This document shows positions 14,312-22,744 of a stretch of DNA of 28,497 nt, piece by piece (within the stretch, counting starts at the first letter, position 1; each line of letters opens with the position of its first letter). Location: NCBI GenBank assembly GCA_012799255.1, contig JAAZLQ010000056.1, positions 1 to 28,497 of the forward strand. Direction: 5' to 3'. The stretch comes from Bacillota bacterium (lineage in GTDB: Bacteria; Bacillota_G; Limnochordia; DTU010). Made by a program: the position numbers and the translations under genes. The notes under the pieces were generated by a model. The model was not told the DNA's origin, did no database searches, and was given only the letters and a program-made list of their open reading frames with translations.

Positions 14312-16084
14312 TCAGTCCTCTAAGAACTGATTAGTGTAGAGGCGATAGTAATAACCCTGGGCTTGCATGAGCTCATCATGGGTACCTTGCTCCTGCACCT
14401 TGCCATCGCGAATTACTAAAATCATGTCTGCAGAGCGTACTGTAGACAAGCGATGGGCAATAATGAAGCTGGTACGGCCGCGTAACACTGTTTGAATTGC
14501 CTTTTGAATGAGCTGCTCTGTTTCGGTGTCAATGGATGAAGTCGCTTCATCCAACACAAAGATGGCTGGGTCTGCCAAGATGGCACGAGCAAAGGAGATT
14601 AACTGCTTTTGTCCAGTGGACAATAGTCCGCCACCTTCGCCCACTTCGGTGTCATATCCCTTGGGCAATTTCACAATGAACTCATGAGCGCTTACTAATT
14701 CTGCCGCGCGAATCACTTCTTCATCAGTTGCCTTGAGGTTTCCATAGCGGATGTTCTCCTTGATCGTTCCTGAGAACAGGTGGGGACTTTGCAGTACATA
14801 ACCTAGATTACTCTGGAGCCAAGCCAAAGGCCGTTCGCGATAATCCACACCATCAACCAGGATCCGCCCTTTGGTAGGCTCGTAGAAACGGCAAGCTAGG
14901 TTTACTATGGTACTTTTGCCTGAACCGGTCTCGCCAACTAACGCCACTGTCTGCCCCGGCTGAACCTGCAAGTTGAAGTTATCCAAAACAGGTTCTTGGG
15001 GGTTATAGGCGAAGGAGACGTCTTCAAAAGTGATAGCACCACGCAGTTTGGGCCATTCTCCAGTTAATCCAGGAGGGTCTTTTATTTCTGGCTCAGTGTT
15101 TAACAAGCCAAGCACCCGCTCTGCCGAGGCGTGGGCCATTTGCATCTCCGCAAAAATCCGAGCGATTTCTCGAACCGGCTCAAAGAACTGTACCGTATAG
15201 GAGATGAAGGCAACCAGAACACCATAGGAGATAGTACCTGTCACAACTCCATTGCCACCGCGCCACAAGGTGAGGGCTGTACCCACACTAGACAGTGTCA
15301 AAACTATGGGCAAAAACAGCGCTGAGAAGGTTGCCGCTCGAATTCCAGAGGCCCTCAGGCCTGAGGTAAGTGCTTGGAACTCCTCTAGGTTTTTCTCCTC
15401 ACTACTCAAGATCTTTGTGGTGGTAGCTCCCATTATTCCCTCGTTAAACGATCCAGTAATTCTCGAGTTCATTCTGCGGACATCGCGGTAGGACCTGAGA
15501 ATCTTCTTTTGGAAATAGACGCTGGCTACTGCCAAAATGGGCATCACGGTCATGGTCAACAAGGCTAGCTGCCAGTTTAAGGCGAACATGATTATTGTAT
15601 ACAAAACCATGGTCACCGCACCCCACAGTAAGTCAATCAAGCCCCAGGAGACAACTTCGCCCAAGCGGTTGACGTCGCTCGTGAGTCGAGCTAACAACCA
15701 ACCTACCGCTTTTTTGTCGTAGAACGAAAAAGAAAGTTTGTGGAGGTGGGCAAATCCTTCTTTCCGAATGGTGTAAGTGAGTCCAGATTCGACTTTACCA
15801 GCCATACTGATGAAAAGGTAGAGGTTGGCAGATTGGGCAACCGCTAAAAGGGCAAAGGCTGCGGCAAACCAACCTAGCCCAGAGGTTGTCTCGGGTATCA
15901 CGAAACGATCCACCGCCACTTTCGACATATAGGGAAAAAGGGCATCACCCACTGCTAACCCCACCGTTGCAAGCACCGAAAAGCCAATGTAACGTTTATA
16001 GGGGCTAGCAAACTGGAGTATTTGACTCCAGAGCTTGAGATCAATCTTTTCTTCATGTACTTCTTCATGCAACTCTTGCTGCAT
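14312..16084 (-). CDS. Heterodimeric ABC exporter subunit with consensus catalytic Glu and LSTGQ signature
   Basis: A 590-residue type IV ABC exporter half: six membrane helices (residues about 30-315), then an ATPase domain with Walker A GETGSGKS (384-391), Q-loop LQSPHLF, signature LSTGQ (488-492, instead of LSGGQ), Walker B VLDE with catalytic Glu 513, and H-loop H544. The altered signature pairs with the Asp-for-Glu change in the upstream gene, as in exporters of the TM287/288 and BmrCD type. The open frame extends to 16192 inside the upstream gene, but ATG 16084 has AAGAAGGT six bases before it, and this start gives a normal length. It is 13 bp downstream of its partner. It probably exports drugs or lipids; the substrate is unknown. 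Confidence 0.9.
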   Translation of the reverse strand: MQQELHEEVHEEKIDLKLWSQILQFASPYKRYIGFSVLATVGLAVGDALFPYMSKVAVDRFVIPETTSGLGWFAAAFALLAVAQSANLYLFISMAGKVESGLTYTIRKEGFAHLHKLSFSFYDKKAVGWLLARLTSDVNRLGEVVSWGLIDLLWGAVTMVLYTIIMFALNWQLALLTMTVMPILAVASVYFQKKILRSYRDVRRMNSRITGSFNEGIMGATTTKILSSEEKNLEEFQALTSGLRASGIRAATFSALFLPIVLTLSSVGTALTLWRGGNGVVTGTISYGVLVAFISYTVQFFEPVREIARIFAEMQMAHASAERVLGLLNTEPEIKDPPGLTGEWPKLRGAITFEDVSFAYNPQEPVLDNFNLQVQPGQTVALVGETGSGKSTIVNLACRFYEPTKGRILVDGVDYRERPLAWLQSNLGYVLQSPHLFSGTIKENIRYGNLKATDEEVIRAAELVSAHEFIVKLPKGYDTEVGEGGGLLSTGQKQLISFARAILADPAIFVLDEATSSIDTETEQLIQKAIQTVLRGRTSFIIAHRLSTVRSADMILVIRDGKVQEQGTHDELMQAQGYYYRLYTNQFLED

Positions 16085-16097
16085 ATGATCACCTTCT

Positions 16098-17876
16098 TTA
16101 CAGGGCCCGTAATTCTGCTTCAAGGGAGTTTTGAATCTCCCAAATGCGTTTATAGGGACCGTCACTTGCCATGAGTTCCTCATGGGTTCCACGCTGGACG
16201 ATTTTCCCGTGGTCTAATACTAAGATTAAATCTGCACTAGACAGGCTTGTAACTCTATGTGAAATCAAGAAGGTTGTAGCCCGATGTGAACGGTTCTGCA
16301 GTGCATTACGGATTGCTAGATCCGTCTCTGTATCAACGGCACTTAGCGAATCGTCAAAAATCAAAATGGGACTATGACAAATTAACGCTCTAGCAATGGC
16401 AATGCGCTGTCTTTGACCACCTGAAACGGAGACGCCCCGTTCACCTACCAGAGTATCGTAGCCCTTGTCAAACCCGAGAATTACATCATGGATGGCCGCT
16501 TCCTTACAAATGGCGAAAAGCTCTTCATCTGAGACCTCTCCCCGGGCCAAAGTAATGTTCTCTCTGATTGTCTTAGCAAATAAAAACGGTTCTTGGGGGA
16601 CAACCGCCACATTCTTACGCATCCATCGTTTGTCAATTTCTTTTAACTCAACTCCATCAATGGTGATCGACCCAGAGTCATAATCATAAAGCCGAGCCAA
16701 AAGATGAACCAACGAACTTTTTCCTGAACCGGTATGACCTAAAATAGCAACTGTTTGCCCTGCACTAATCGAAAAACTCACGTTTTCCAAGACCGGCTGC
16801 CCCGGTTCATAGCTGAAAGAAACATTGTCAAAAACGATATTACCACTAATGTGTGGTTCTCTAAAATTCTCCACAAGCTGTTCTTTGGGTTGATCGAAGA
16901 TGTGCTGCAATCGCTCTGACGCCACCAGGGCCTTGCCCAGATCGGTGATGATTCTACCTAATTGGCGAACAGGCCAGAGGAGCATTCCGGTATAGGTACT
17001 AAACAGGATCATGCTACCGATGGTTAGCTCACCTTGGGCTGTAAAGTAGGCTCCAGCGACCAAGACTATGCCGATCTGTAAAAAGGCCAATAGGTCACTT
17101 GCCGACCAGTAACAGGCCAAGAGCCAAATCAAGCGATATAGTTTATCACGATTAACTTGGTTTTTGGAGTCGAAGCGTTCAATTTCGAAGTCCTGGTTGG
17201 CAAAGGCCCTCACCACCCGAATTCCGGTGAGGTTTTCTTGGAGAACTGTCGTCAGTTCTGCTTCTGCTTCATCTGCTTCCTTAAAAGTCTTTTTTACCTT
17301 CTTAAAAAACACGATTGCGAAGACAAATATGAACGGTACAGCGATCATAGAGATCAGCGCCATTCTTACATCTGTTCGCAACATAATTGTCGCCACCAAA
17401 AACACGAGACAGAGGGCATTACCGACCTCCACGAGTTGCACTCCTAAGAAACGGCGAATCGTATCCACGTCTGAAGTGCATCTCTGCATGAGGTCTCCAG
17501 TGTCAGCTTCTTTGTGGAACTTATAAGGCAGATACTGGATATGGTCATAGACTCGGTCGCGAATGTTCTTGGCAATACTCTCACTGGCTTGGGCAGCAAG
17601 TCTGCCCCTCAGAAACATAAAAAGTCCCCGGAATGTGGTGATTACAATCAACACTATCCCAGGGACCCAAAAACGTTGGCCTATTCCTTCTACAAAGTTG
17701 CGTATCAATAATGGTGCCGCTAATGGTTCATCTCCTATCACTGAGTCTATTGTGATCCGAATCACTAACGGTCCAGTGATAGTTGCCAAGGCAGCCAATG
17801 CAACAGACAGAATTGCCCCAAGATATATAAGTCGATTGTTCTCCATATAACTCCATAAAATTTTAACGGACTTCAT
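16098..17876 (-). CDS. Heterodimeric ABC exporter subunit with degenerate Walker B (Asp for Glu)
   Basis: A 592-residue type IV ABC exporter half with six membrane helices (residues about 15-310) and an ATPase domain: Walker A GHTGSGKS (380-387), Q-loop VPQEPFLF, intact signature VSGGQ (484-488), Walker B LIFDD (505-509) where D509 replaces the catalytic Glu, and H-loop H540. The second protein of the pair has the intact Glu but an altered signature, so the dimer would have one degenerate and one active ATP site. A strong AAAGGAGG precedes the ATG by about 9 bases. It is the first gene of the minus-strand pair and diverges from tryptophanase. Confidence 0.9.
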   Translation of the reverse strand: MKSVKILWSYMENNRLIYLGAILSVALAALATITGPLVIRITIDSVIGDEPLAAPLLIRNFVEGIGQRFWVPGIVLIVITTFRGLFMFLRGRLAAQASESIAKNIRDRVYDHIQYLPYKFHKEADTGDLMQRCTSDVDTIRRFLGVQLVEVGNALCLVFLVATIMLRTDVRMALISMIAVPFIFVFAIVFFKKVKKTFKEADEAEAELTTVLQENLTGIRVVRAFANQDFEIERFDSKNQVNRDKLYRLIWLLACYWSASDLLAFLQIGIVLVAGAYFTAQGELTIGSMILFSTYTGMLLWPVRQLGRIITDLGKALVASERLQHIFDQPKEQLVENFREPHISGNIVFDNVSFSYEPGQPVLENVSFSISAGQTVAILGHTGSGKSSLVHLLARLYDYDSGSITIDGVELKEIDKRWMRKNVAVVPQEPFLFAKTIRENITLARGEVSDEELFAICKEAAIHDVILGFDKGYDTLVGERGVSVSGGQRQRIAIARALICHSPILIFDDSLSAVDTETDLAIRNALQNRSHRATTFLISHRVTSLSSADLILVLDHGKIVQRGTHEELMASDGPYKRIWEIQNSLEAELRAL

Positions 17877-17921
17877 GCTCTGATGCCTCCTTTCTAGTTT
17901 CCAAAATTATACACCTCTCTT

Positions 17922-17950
17922 ACTATAACATCTGTCTGAGCAGGACGCAA
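17922..17950 (-). promoter_or_regulatory. Candidate promoter of the ABC exporter pair
   Basis: On the minus strand TTGCGT (17945-17950) and TATAGT (17922-17927) are separated by 17 bases, upstream of ATG 17876. A second -10-like TATAAT sits at 17906-17911 but lacks a clear -35. Confidence 0.35.
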
Positions 17951-17978
17951 GGAAAACTTTATGACCCGTGAAGGGGAA

Positions 17979-18006
17979 TTGGACTAAGAAACCGTAATAC
18001 TAATAG
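17979..18006 (+). promoter_or_regulatory. Weak candidate promoter for tryptophanase
   Basis: TTGGAC (17979-17984), a 16-base spacer and TAATAG (18001-18006) lie 50 bases before ATG 18057. Both boxes are imperfect. No Trp-containing leader peptide was found in the 180-base divergent region. Confidence 0.3.
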
Positions 18007-18056
18007 TAAAGACAGGGTTAAGTTATTAAGTCTGCGGAAAGGAAGTATGCGTACCC

Positions 18057-19433
18057 ATGTATCAGCCAGAACCGTATAAAATAAAGATGGTGGAACCAAT
18101 CACGCTTTTAGATCGAGAAGAGAGGAAAAAATGTATTGCCAAAGCGGGATATAACCCGTTTTTGTTACGCAGTGATCAGGTTTATATCGACTTACTAACA
18201 GACAGTGGTACCGGCGCCATGAGTGATCGGCAATGGGCTGGATTAATGTTGGGTGATGAATCCTATGCCGGAAGCCGCAATTTTTATCACTTAGAGGAAA
18301 CAGTACAAGAACTTACAGGTTATAAGTACGTGTTACCAACTCACCAGGGGCGGGGAGCAGAGCAGATTATTTTCCCACTCTTGGTGAAAAGAGATGGACA
18401 GTATGTTTTGGGTAACATGCACTTTGATACTACCAAAGCCCATATTGAGTTAGCCAGGGCCAGGGCGGTTAACTTTATCACGAAAGAGGCCTTAGATACA
18501 ACTACCGAACACCCCTTTAAGGGCAATTTTGATTTAGAGGCCATGGAGGCATTTATTCGGGAAAAAGGTCCAGACTCCATTGCTGCCATAGTCACCACCG
18601 TCACTTGTAATAGCGTGGGTGGTCAACCAATCTCAATGGAAAACATCAAAGCAGCTTACGCGATTGGAAAAAAATACAACATTCCAGTAATGATTGATAG
18701 CGCTCGTTTTGCAGAGAACGCCTATTTCATCAAGCAAAGGGAAGCAGGATATCAAGATAAGAGTATCCCTGAGATTGTGAAGGAGATGTTCTCCTATGGC
18801 GATGGATTTACTATGAGTGCTAAAAAGGATGGTTTAGTGAACATTGGTGGAATTTTAGCCATTCGGGAAGATGAAGAACTGTTTCGCCAGTGCCAGGCCA
18901 TGATCGTTCCCTTCGAAGGTTTTCCAACCTATGGTGGATTAGCAGGTAGGGATATGGAAGCTTTGGCAATCGGGCTTAAAGAAGTAGTACAAGAAGATTA
19001 TTTAACGCAGAGGATCAGCCAGGTTGCATTGTTGGGTAAGCAACTACAGGATGCTGGAGTTCCAGTGCAATCGCCCATAGGTGGCCATGCTGTTTTCGTG
19101 GATGTTGGCAATATTTTACCTGACATGCCCAAGACCCACTATCCTGCCCATGCCTTTGCGGTGGCCTTGTATATCGAAAGCGGCATCAGAGCAGTAGAAA
19201 TCGGTTCGTTGTTGTACGGAAGAGATCCCGAAACAGGGGAGGATGGGTTAGCCGATTTGGAACTCTTACGCTTAACTATTCCACGAAGGACTTACACGGA
19301 TAATCATATGCGTTATATTGCTGATTCTGTAGCTAAAGTTTATGCCGACAGGGAGAAAATCAAGGGAGTAGCATTTGAATATGAGCCACCTATTTTACGG
19401 CACTTTACTGCCCGTTTCAGGTTGCTTGATTGA
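18057..19433 (+). CDS. tnaA: Tryptophanase (L-tryptophan indole-lyase)
   Basis: A 458-residue PLP enzyme of the beta-eliminating lyase family, converting L-tryptophan to indole, pyruvate and ammonia. The PLP lysine lies in MSAKKDG (residues 253-259). Tryptophanase and tyrosine phenol-lyase are close relatives, and the diagnostic positions favour tryptophanase: FDTT (D124) rather than FTTT, RAVEIGS (378-384) rather than the Arg-containing MERG of tyrosine phenol-lyase, and RHFTA with H449 rather than [13 protein letters not shown] (95-103) and [15 protein letters not shown] are family motifs. ATG 18057 is the start, with GGAAAGGAAG about 11 bases upstream. There is no tnaB permease and no tnaC-like leader, unlike E. 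coli. Oligopeptidase F follows. Confidence 0.9.
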   Translation: MYQPEPYKIKMVEPITLLDREERKKCIAKAGYNPFLLRSDQVYIDLLTDSGTGAMSDRQWAGLMLGDESYAGSRNFYHLEETVQELTGYKYVLPTHQGRGAEQIIFPLLVKRDGQYVLGNMHFDTTKAHIELARARAVNFITKEALDTTTEHPFKGNFDLEAMEAFIREKGPDSIAAIVTTVTCNSVGGQPISMENIKAAYAIGKKYNIPVMIDSARFAENAYFIKQREAGYQDKSIPEIVKEMFSYGDGFTMSAKKDGLVNIGGILAIREDEELFRQCQAMIVPFEGFPTYGGLAGRDMEALAIGLKEVVQEDYLTQRISQVALLGKQLQDAGVPVQSPIGGHAVFVDVGNILPDMPKTHYPAHAFAVALYIESGIRAVEIGSLLYGRDPETGEDGLADLELLRLTIPRRTYTDNHMRYIADSVAKVYADREKIKGVAFEYEPPILRHFTARFRLLD

Positions 19434-19459
19434 GCTTGACATCAGCTACATGGTATAAT
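19430..19459 (+). promoter_or_regulatory. Promoter of the oligoendopeptidase F gene
   Basis: TTGAGC (19430-19435), an 18-base spacer and TATAAT (19454-19459) preceded by TGG (extended -10). The -35 overlaps the tryptophanase stop codon. A TTGACA at 19436 is only 12 bases from the -10 and is unlikely to be used. Confidence 0.6.
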
Positions 19460-19495
19460 GAAGGCCAAGGCCCTAATCAGACAAGGAGGTAAGGC

Positions 19496-21277
19496 ATGAC
19501 TGAATTAAGACAAACGTGGGATTTGGATAGCATCTTCCCAGGGGGTAGCTCTTCTCCAGAGCTTATGGAACACATAGAACAGGTACGGGTCAAGATAGCA
19601 GAGTTTAAGACCCAGGTTGAAAGCCTCACACCAGATCTGGAAGTATCTCAGTTTAAGGAACTGATCCAAAGTATACAGGATGTGTCAACCCATTTGGGAC
19701 AGTGTTCATCCTTTGTCGGTTGCTTGACAGCTCAGGATGTGCACGATTCAAAGGCGCGACTTTTACAAGGGGACTTAGGTCAAATTAGCGCTTCTCTAGC
19801 AGGAGTGATGACCCTGGTTGATCAGATCTTGGTCAACATCCCTGATGAAAAATGGCATGACTTCTTTGCAGACGAAGAACTTGCCGAGTTAGATTTCCCC
19901 CTTTCTGAAAGGCGTATGCAAGCCAAATCAAAGATGGACGCACGACTTGAAGCTTTAGTTACGGATTTGGAGGTTGATGGTTACCATGCTTGGTCCCATC
20001 TATACAACACTATCGTTGGTCAGATGAGTATCGAGGTAGAGCGCGATGGTAAGGTTCAGAAACTGTCCATGGGGCAAGCCAGCAACCTATTGTCGGACCC
20101 GGATCCTAAGTTTAGGAAGACCGTCTTTGACCAGTTCGAAAAGGCATGGGCCAAGGAAGCTGAACTTTTTGCTAGTACCTTAAACCATTTGGCTGGCTTT
20201 AGGGTAAACGTGTACAAAAATAGAGGGTGGGATGATGTTCTACAGGAACCACTGCAAATAAACCGCATGCAAAGGGATACGCTGGAGGCCATGTGGGCAG
20301 CGGTAGAGAACGGAAAACCACATTTGGTGAAATACCTGAAGCGCAAGGCAGAGCTCTTAGATCTTGATCAAGTTGCCTGGTATGATTTGGGAGCGCCTGT
20401 GGGTAATGCAGGAAAGAAAATACCTTACGCTGAAGCTGCTAGTTTTGTAGTTGATCAAATGCGTAAGTTCAGCCCTGAAATTGCAGATTTTACTCAAATG
20501 GCTTTTGACAAGAACTGGGTTGAAGCAGAGGATCGGGGAGGCAAACGACCTGGAGCCTTTTGTACTTCTCTACCCCAAAGCAAAGAATCAAGAGTGTTTA
20601 TGACCTATTCTGGTTCGATTAAAGGTTTAGGCACCTTAGCCCATGAGTTAGGTCATGCCTACCATGGCTATGTACTAAAGGATGCACCTTTACTTCTCCG
20701 CCGTTATGCTATGAATGTGGCTGAAACCGCTTCTACCTTCGGTGAGCTATTGGTTGTGGATGGAGCAATTCAGGCAGCTACAGATCCAGATGAAAAGTTA
20801 GGTATTTTGGAAGATAAAATCGGTCGCAGTGTTTCTTTCTTTATGGACATTCATGCACGTTTTCTTTTCGAAACCCGTTTTTATGCAGCCCGTAAAAAAG
20901 GGTTAGTAAGCTCTGCCCAGTTAAATGAGCTCATGGTACAAGCGCAACAAGACGCTTTCTTAGGCTGTCTCAAGGAGTACCACCCCCATTTTTGGGCTTC
21001 GAAACTCCACTTTTACATTACTAGAACTCCATTTTACAATTTCCCGTATACTTTTGGTTACCTGTTTAGTGCGGGCGTATATGCAAGGGCCAAGGCTGAA
21101 GGACCAACCTTTGCCAAGAACTATCGGGATTTATTGGCGGATACTGCTCGAATGACTGTGGAAGATTTGGCCCTGAAACATCTGGGGGTGGATCTGACAA
21201 AACCTGATTTTTGGGAAGCCGCTGTGCAACCATCCATCAATGATGTGGAAGAGTTCCTACAATTAACTGACAAGTAG
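19496..21277 (+). CDS. M3-family oligoendopeptidase F-type peptidase
   Basis: A 593-residue cytosolic zinc metallopeptidase of the M3B/PepF type that trims oligopeptides. It begins with the family-typical TWDLDSIFPGG (residues 7-17), has the usual long helical N-terminal region, and carries the zinc motif HELGH (383-387) with E384 catalytic and the third ligand E410 in NVAETASTFGE. ITRTPFYNFPYTFGYLFSAG near the C terminus is the conserved substrate-binding region. Length is normal for the family (about 590-610). AAGGAGGTAAGGC precedes the ATG. A promoter lies directly upstream and a strong terminator after it, so it appears monocistronic. Confidence 0.9.
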   Translation: MTELRQTWDLDSIFPGGSSSPELMEHIEQVRVKIAEFKTQVESLTPDLEVSQFKELIQSIQDVSTHLGQCSSFVGCLTAQDVHDSKARLLQGDLGQISASLAGVMTLVDQILVNIPDEKWHDFFADEELAELDFPLSERRMQAKSKMDARLEALVTDLEVDGYHAWSHLYNTIVGQMSIEVERDGKVQKLSMGQASNLLSDPDPKFRKTVFDQFEKAWAKEAELFASTLNHLAGFRVNVYKNRGWDDVLQEPLQINRMQRDTLEAMWAAVENGKPHLVKYLKRKAELLDLDQVAWYDLGAPVGNAGKKIPYAEAASFVVDQMRKFSPEIADFTQMAFDKNWVEAEDRGGKRPGAFCTSLPQSKESRVFMTYSGSIKGLGTLAHELGHAYHGYVLKDAPLLLRRYAMNVAETASTFGELLVVDGAIQAATDPDEKLGILEDKIGRSVSFFMDIHARFLFETRFYAARKKGLVSSAQLNELMVQAQQDAFLGCLKEYHPHFWASKLHFYITRTPFYNFPYTFGYLFSAGVYARAKAEGPTFAKNYRDLLADTARMTVEDLALKHLGVDLTKPDFWEAAVQPSINDVEEFLQLTDK

Positions 21278-21296
21278 GTTAACACTTAAGAACGAT

Positions 21297-21338
21297 AAAC
21301 AGCCCTAGACCACAGGGATTGGTTGAGGGCTGTTTTTT
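21297..21338 (+). terminator. Rho-independent terminator after the peptidase gene
   Basis: AAACAGCCCT (21297-21306) pairs with AGGGCTGTTT (21326-21335) over a 19-base loop and runs into T6 (21333-21338). It lies 20 bases after the stop codon. Confidence 0.85.
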
Positions 21339-21350
21339 ACCGCATAGAAT
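21323..21350 (+). promoter_or_regulatory. Candidate promoter of the aro operon, overlapping the terminator
   Basis: TTGAGG (21323-21328), a 16-base spacer and TAGAAT (21345-21350). The -35 forms part of the 3' arm of the preceding terminator. Only about 40 bases separate the T run from ATG 21379, so a promoter must lie here or further upstream. Confidence 0.4.
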
Positions 21351-21378
21351 CCCGGATGCAATAAGGAGGAGCGCTACG

Positions 21379-22725
21379 ATGAAAGACTCTCAACCGCGCC
21401 GGTTTGGGTTGATCGGCCACCCTTTAGGACATAGTCTTTCCCCTTGGATCCATATACGCATTATGGATGCGGCAGGAATAAGGGGTGATTACCAACTGTA
21501 TGATTTGGGGCCTGAAGAATTTGAAGCTGAGCTACCTAAGTTGCTTCCATCCCTAGATGGATTTAACTGTACCATACCTTATAAACAGAAGATCATTCCT
21601 TACTTGAGGGAAATTGCCCCTTCTGCCCAAATCTATGGGGCGGTAAACACGGTGTACCAAGGTAAAGGTTATAATACTGATGGTGTAGGTTTTGCAAGTT
21701 GTAAAGTTCCTTTAGCAGGCAAGAGGTTATGTTTGCTTGGGGCAGGGGGCGTGGCTAGGGTCTTAGCTATAGAAGCAGCAAGGGCTGGGGCAAGGAGTAT
21801 TGTGATCAAGGCTAGAAACTTAGGCCAAGCCCACAAGCTAGCAGAAATGGTTTGTGCTCAGGGGTTTAAGGAGATTAGTGTGCAAGAAGATGAATGCGAC
21901 CCGCCCTGCGATGTCATTTTGAATGGTACACCTCTAGGAATGTGGCCTAATGCGGGCGCTCTTCCTTTGGAGGATAGGCACCTTTGCGGCGCTACAGCAG
22001 TTTTTGACACTATCTATAACCCGACAGCAACCCGCCTAGTCTTGAAAGCCAAGTCTAGGGGCGTGTGGGCTAACGGTGGTTTACAAATGCTGTTTGAACA
22101 GGCCCTTGCGGCCCAAAAGATCTGGAATCCTGGTGTGGATTTTGCGCGAGTTCAAGCAGATCTTAACAAGATTCAACAAACCCTTGCCAGAGAGGTTTTA
22201 AGGCATAGTCCCTTAAAGCTTGTATTAACTGGTTTTATGGGAAGCGGAAAGACTCACATAGGTAGCCTTTTAGCAGAGCGAATGCAAGGCCTTTTGCCCT
22301 TTGTGGACTTGGACGAGGTAATTGCCGCCAGGGTTCAAAAGACTATACCTGATATTTTCGCCATCGATGGAGAAGCACACTTTCGTCATCTAGAGCGAGA
22401 GTGTCTGCGGGAGATCCTCAGTGCACCAGGATCACTAGTTCTGGCCACTGGGGGCGGTGCAGTTGTGCAAGCTGGAATGGCAGAGCTAATCCACGAGCTG
22501 GGGGCATTGATTGTCTATCTTGATGTACCATTGCCTGTAGCGCTTAATCGCATTGGCACAGATCCTTCTCGACCGCTCTTACAGGGAGGGACTGGGGCTA
22601 TCGAGACACTTTACCATAGTCGTCGCCCCATATATGAAGCGGCTGGTGATCTTATTGTTTCTGGGGAAAATAATCCGCAATGGATTGTGGAGGAGATTGT
22701 GCAAGCTTTTGGGTGGATTGACTAA
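21379..22725 (+). CDS. aroEK: Bifunctional shikimate dehydrogenase - shikimate kinase fusion (AroE-AroK)
   Basis: A 448-residue fusion catalysing two consecutive shikimate-pathway steps: NADPH reduction of 3-dehydroshikimate, then ATP phosphorylation of shikimate. Residues about 8-265 are AroE: LIGHPLGHSLSPWIH (11-25), NCTIPYKQ with catalytic K69, NTDGVGF with D101, nucleotide-binding GAGGVAR (121-127) and NGTPLGMWP. Residues about 279-445 are AroK: Walker A GFMGSGKT (285-292), VDLDE (309-313), FRHLE (335-339), ATGGGAV and DPSRPLL (395-401). Both active sites look intact. The open frame extends upstream to TTG 21319 within the terminator, but AAGGAGG before ATG 21379 fixes the start. AroE-AroK is not the usual domain order known from fungal AROM. 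aroA follows after 19 bp. Confidence 0.92.
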   Translation: MKDSQPRRFGLIGHPLGHSLSPWIHIRIMDAAGIRGDYQLYDLGPEEFEAELPKLLPSLDGFNCTIPYKQKIIPYLREIAPSAQIYGAVNTVYQGKGYNTDGVGFASCKVPLAGKRLCLLGAGGVARVLAIEAARAGARSIVIKARNLGQAHKLAEMVCAQGFKEISVQEDECDPPCDVILNGTPLGMWPNAGALPLEDRHLCGATAVFDTIYNPTATRLVLKAKSRGVWANGGLQMLFEQALAAQKIWNPGVDFARVQADLNKIQQTLAREVLRHSPLKLVLTGFMGSGKTHIGSLLAERMQGLLPFVDLDEVIAARVQKTIPDIFAIDGEAHFRHLERECLREILSAPGSLVLATGGGAVVQAGMAELIHELGALIVYLDVPLPVALNRIGTDPSRPLLQGGTGAIETLYHSRRPIYEAAGDLIVSGENNPQWIVEEIVQAFGWID

Positions 22726-22744
22726 TGGTTAGGTAGAAAAGGGG

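Noticed and set aside
16085..16192. N-terminal extension of the second ABC subunit into the upstream gene
   Set aside because: The added residues have no family counterpart, while ATG 16084 has a well-spaced ribosome binding site.
17157..17526. Plus-strand open frames of 96 and 120 codons opposite the ABC exporter
   Set aside because: Low-complexity Ser/Thr/Lys composition typical of antisense reading of a real gene; no ribosome binding site.
17961..17987. Eight-codon open frame upstream of tryptophanase with an AAGGAAAAC site, possible tnaC leader
   Set aside because: It encodes no tryptophan and no terminal proline pattern as in TnaC, so it does not fit the known attenuation peptide.
19436..19459. 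TTGACA with TATAAT upstream of the peptidase gene
   Set aside because: The spacer is only 12 bases; TTGAGC at 18 bases is the better -35.
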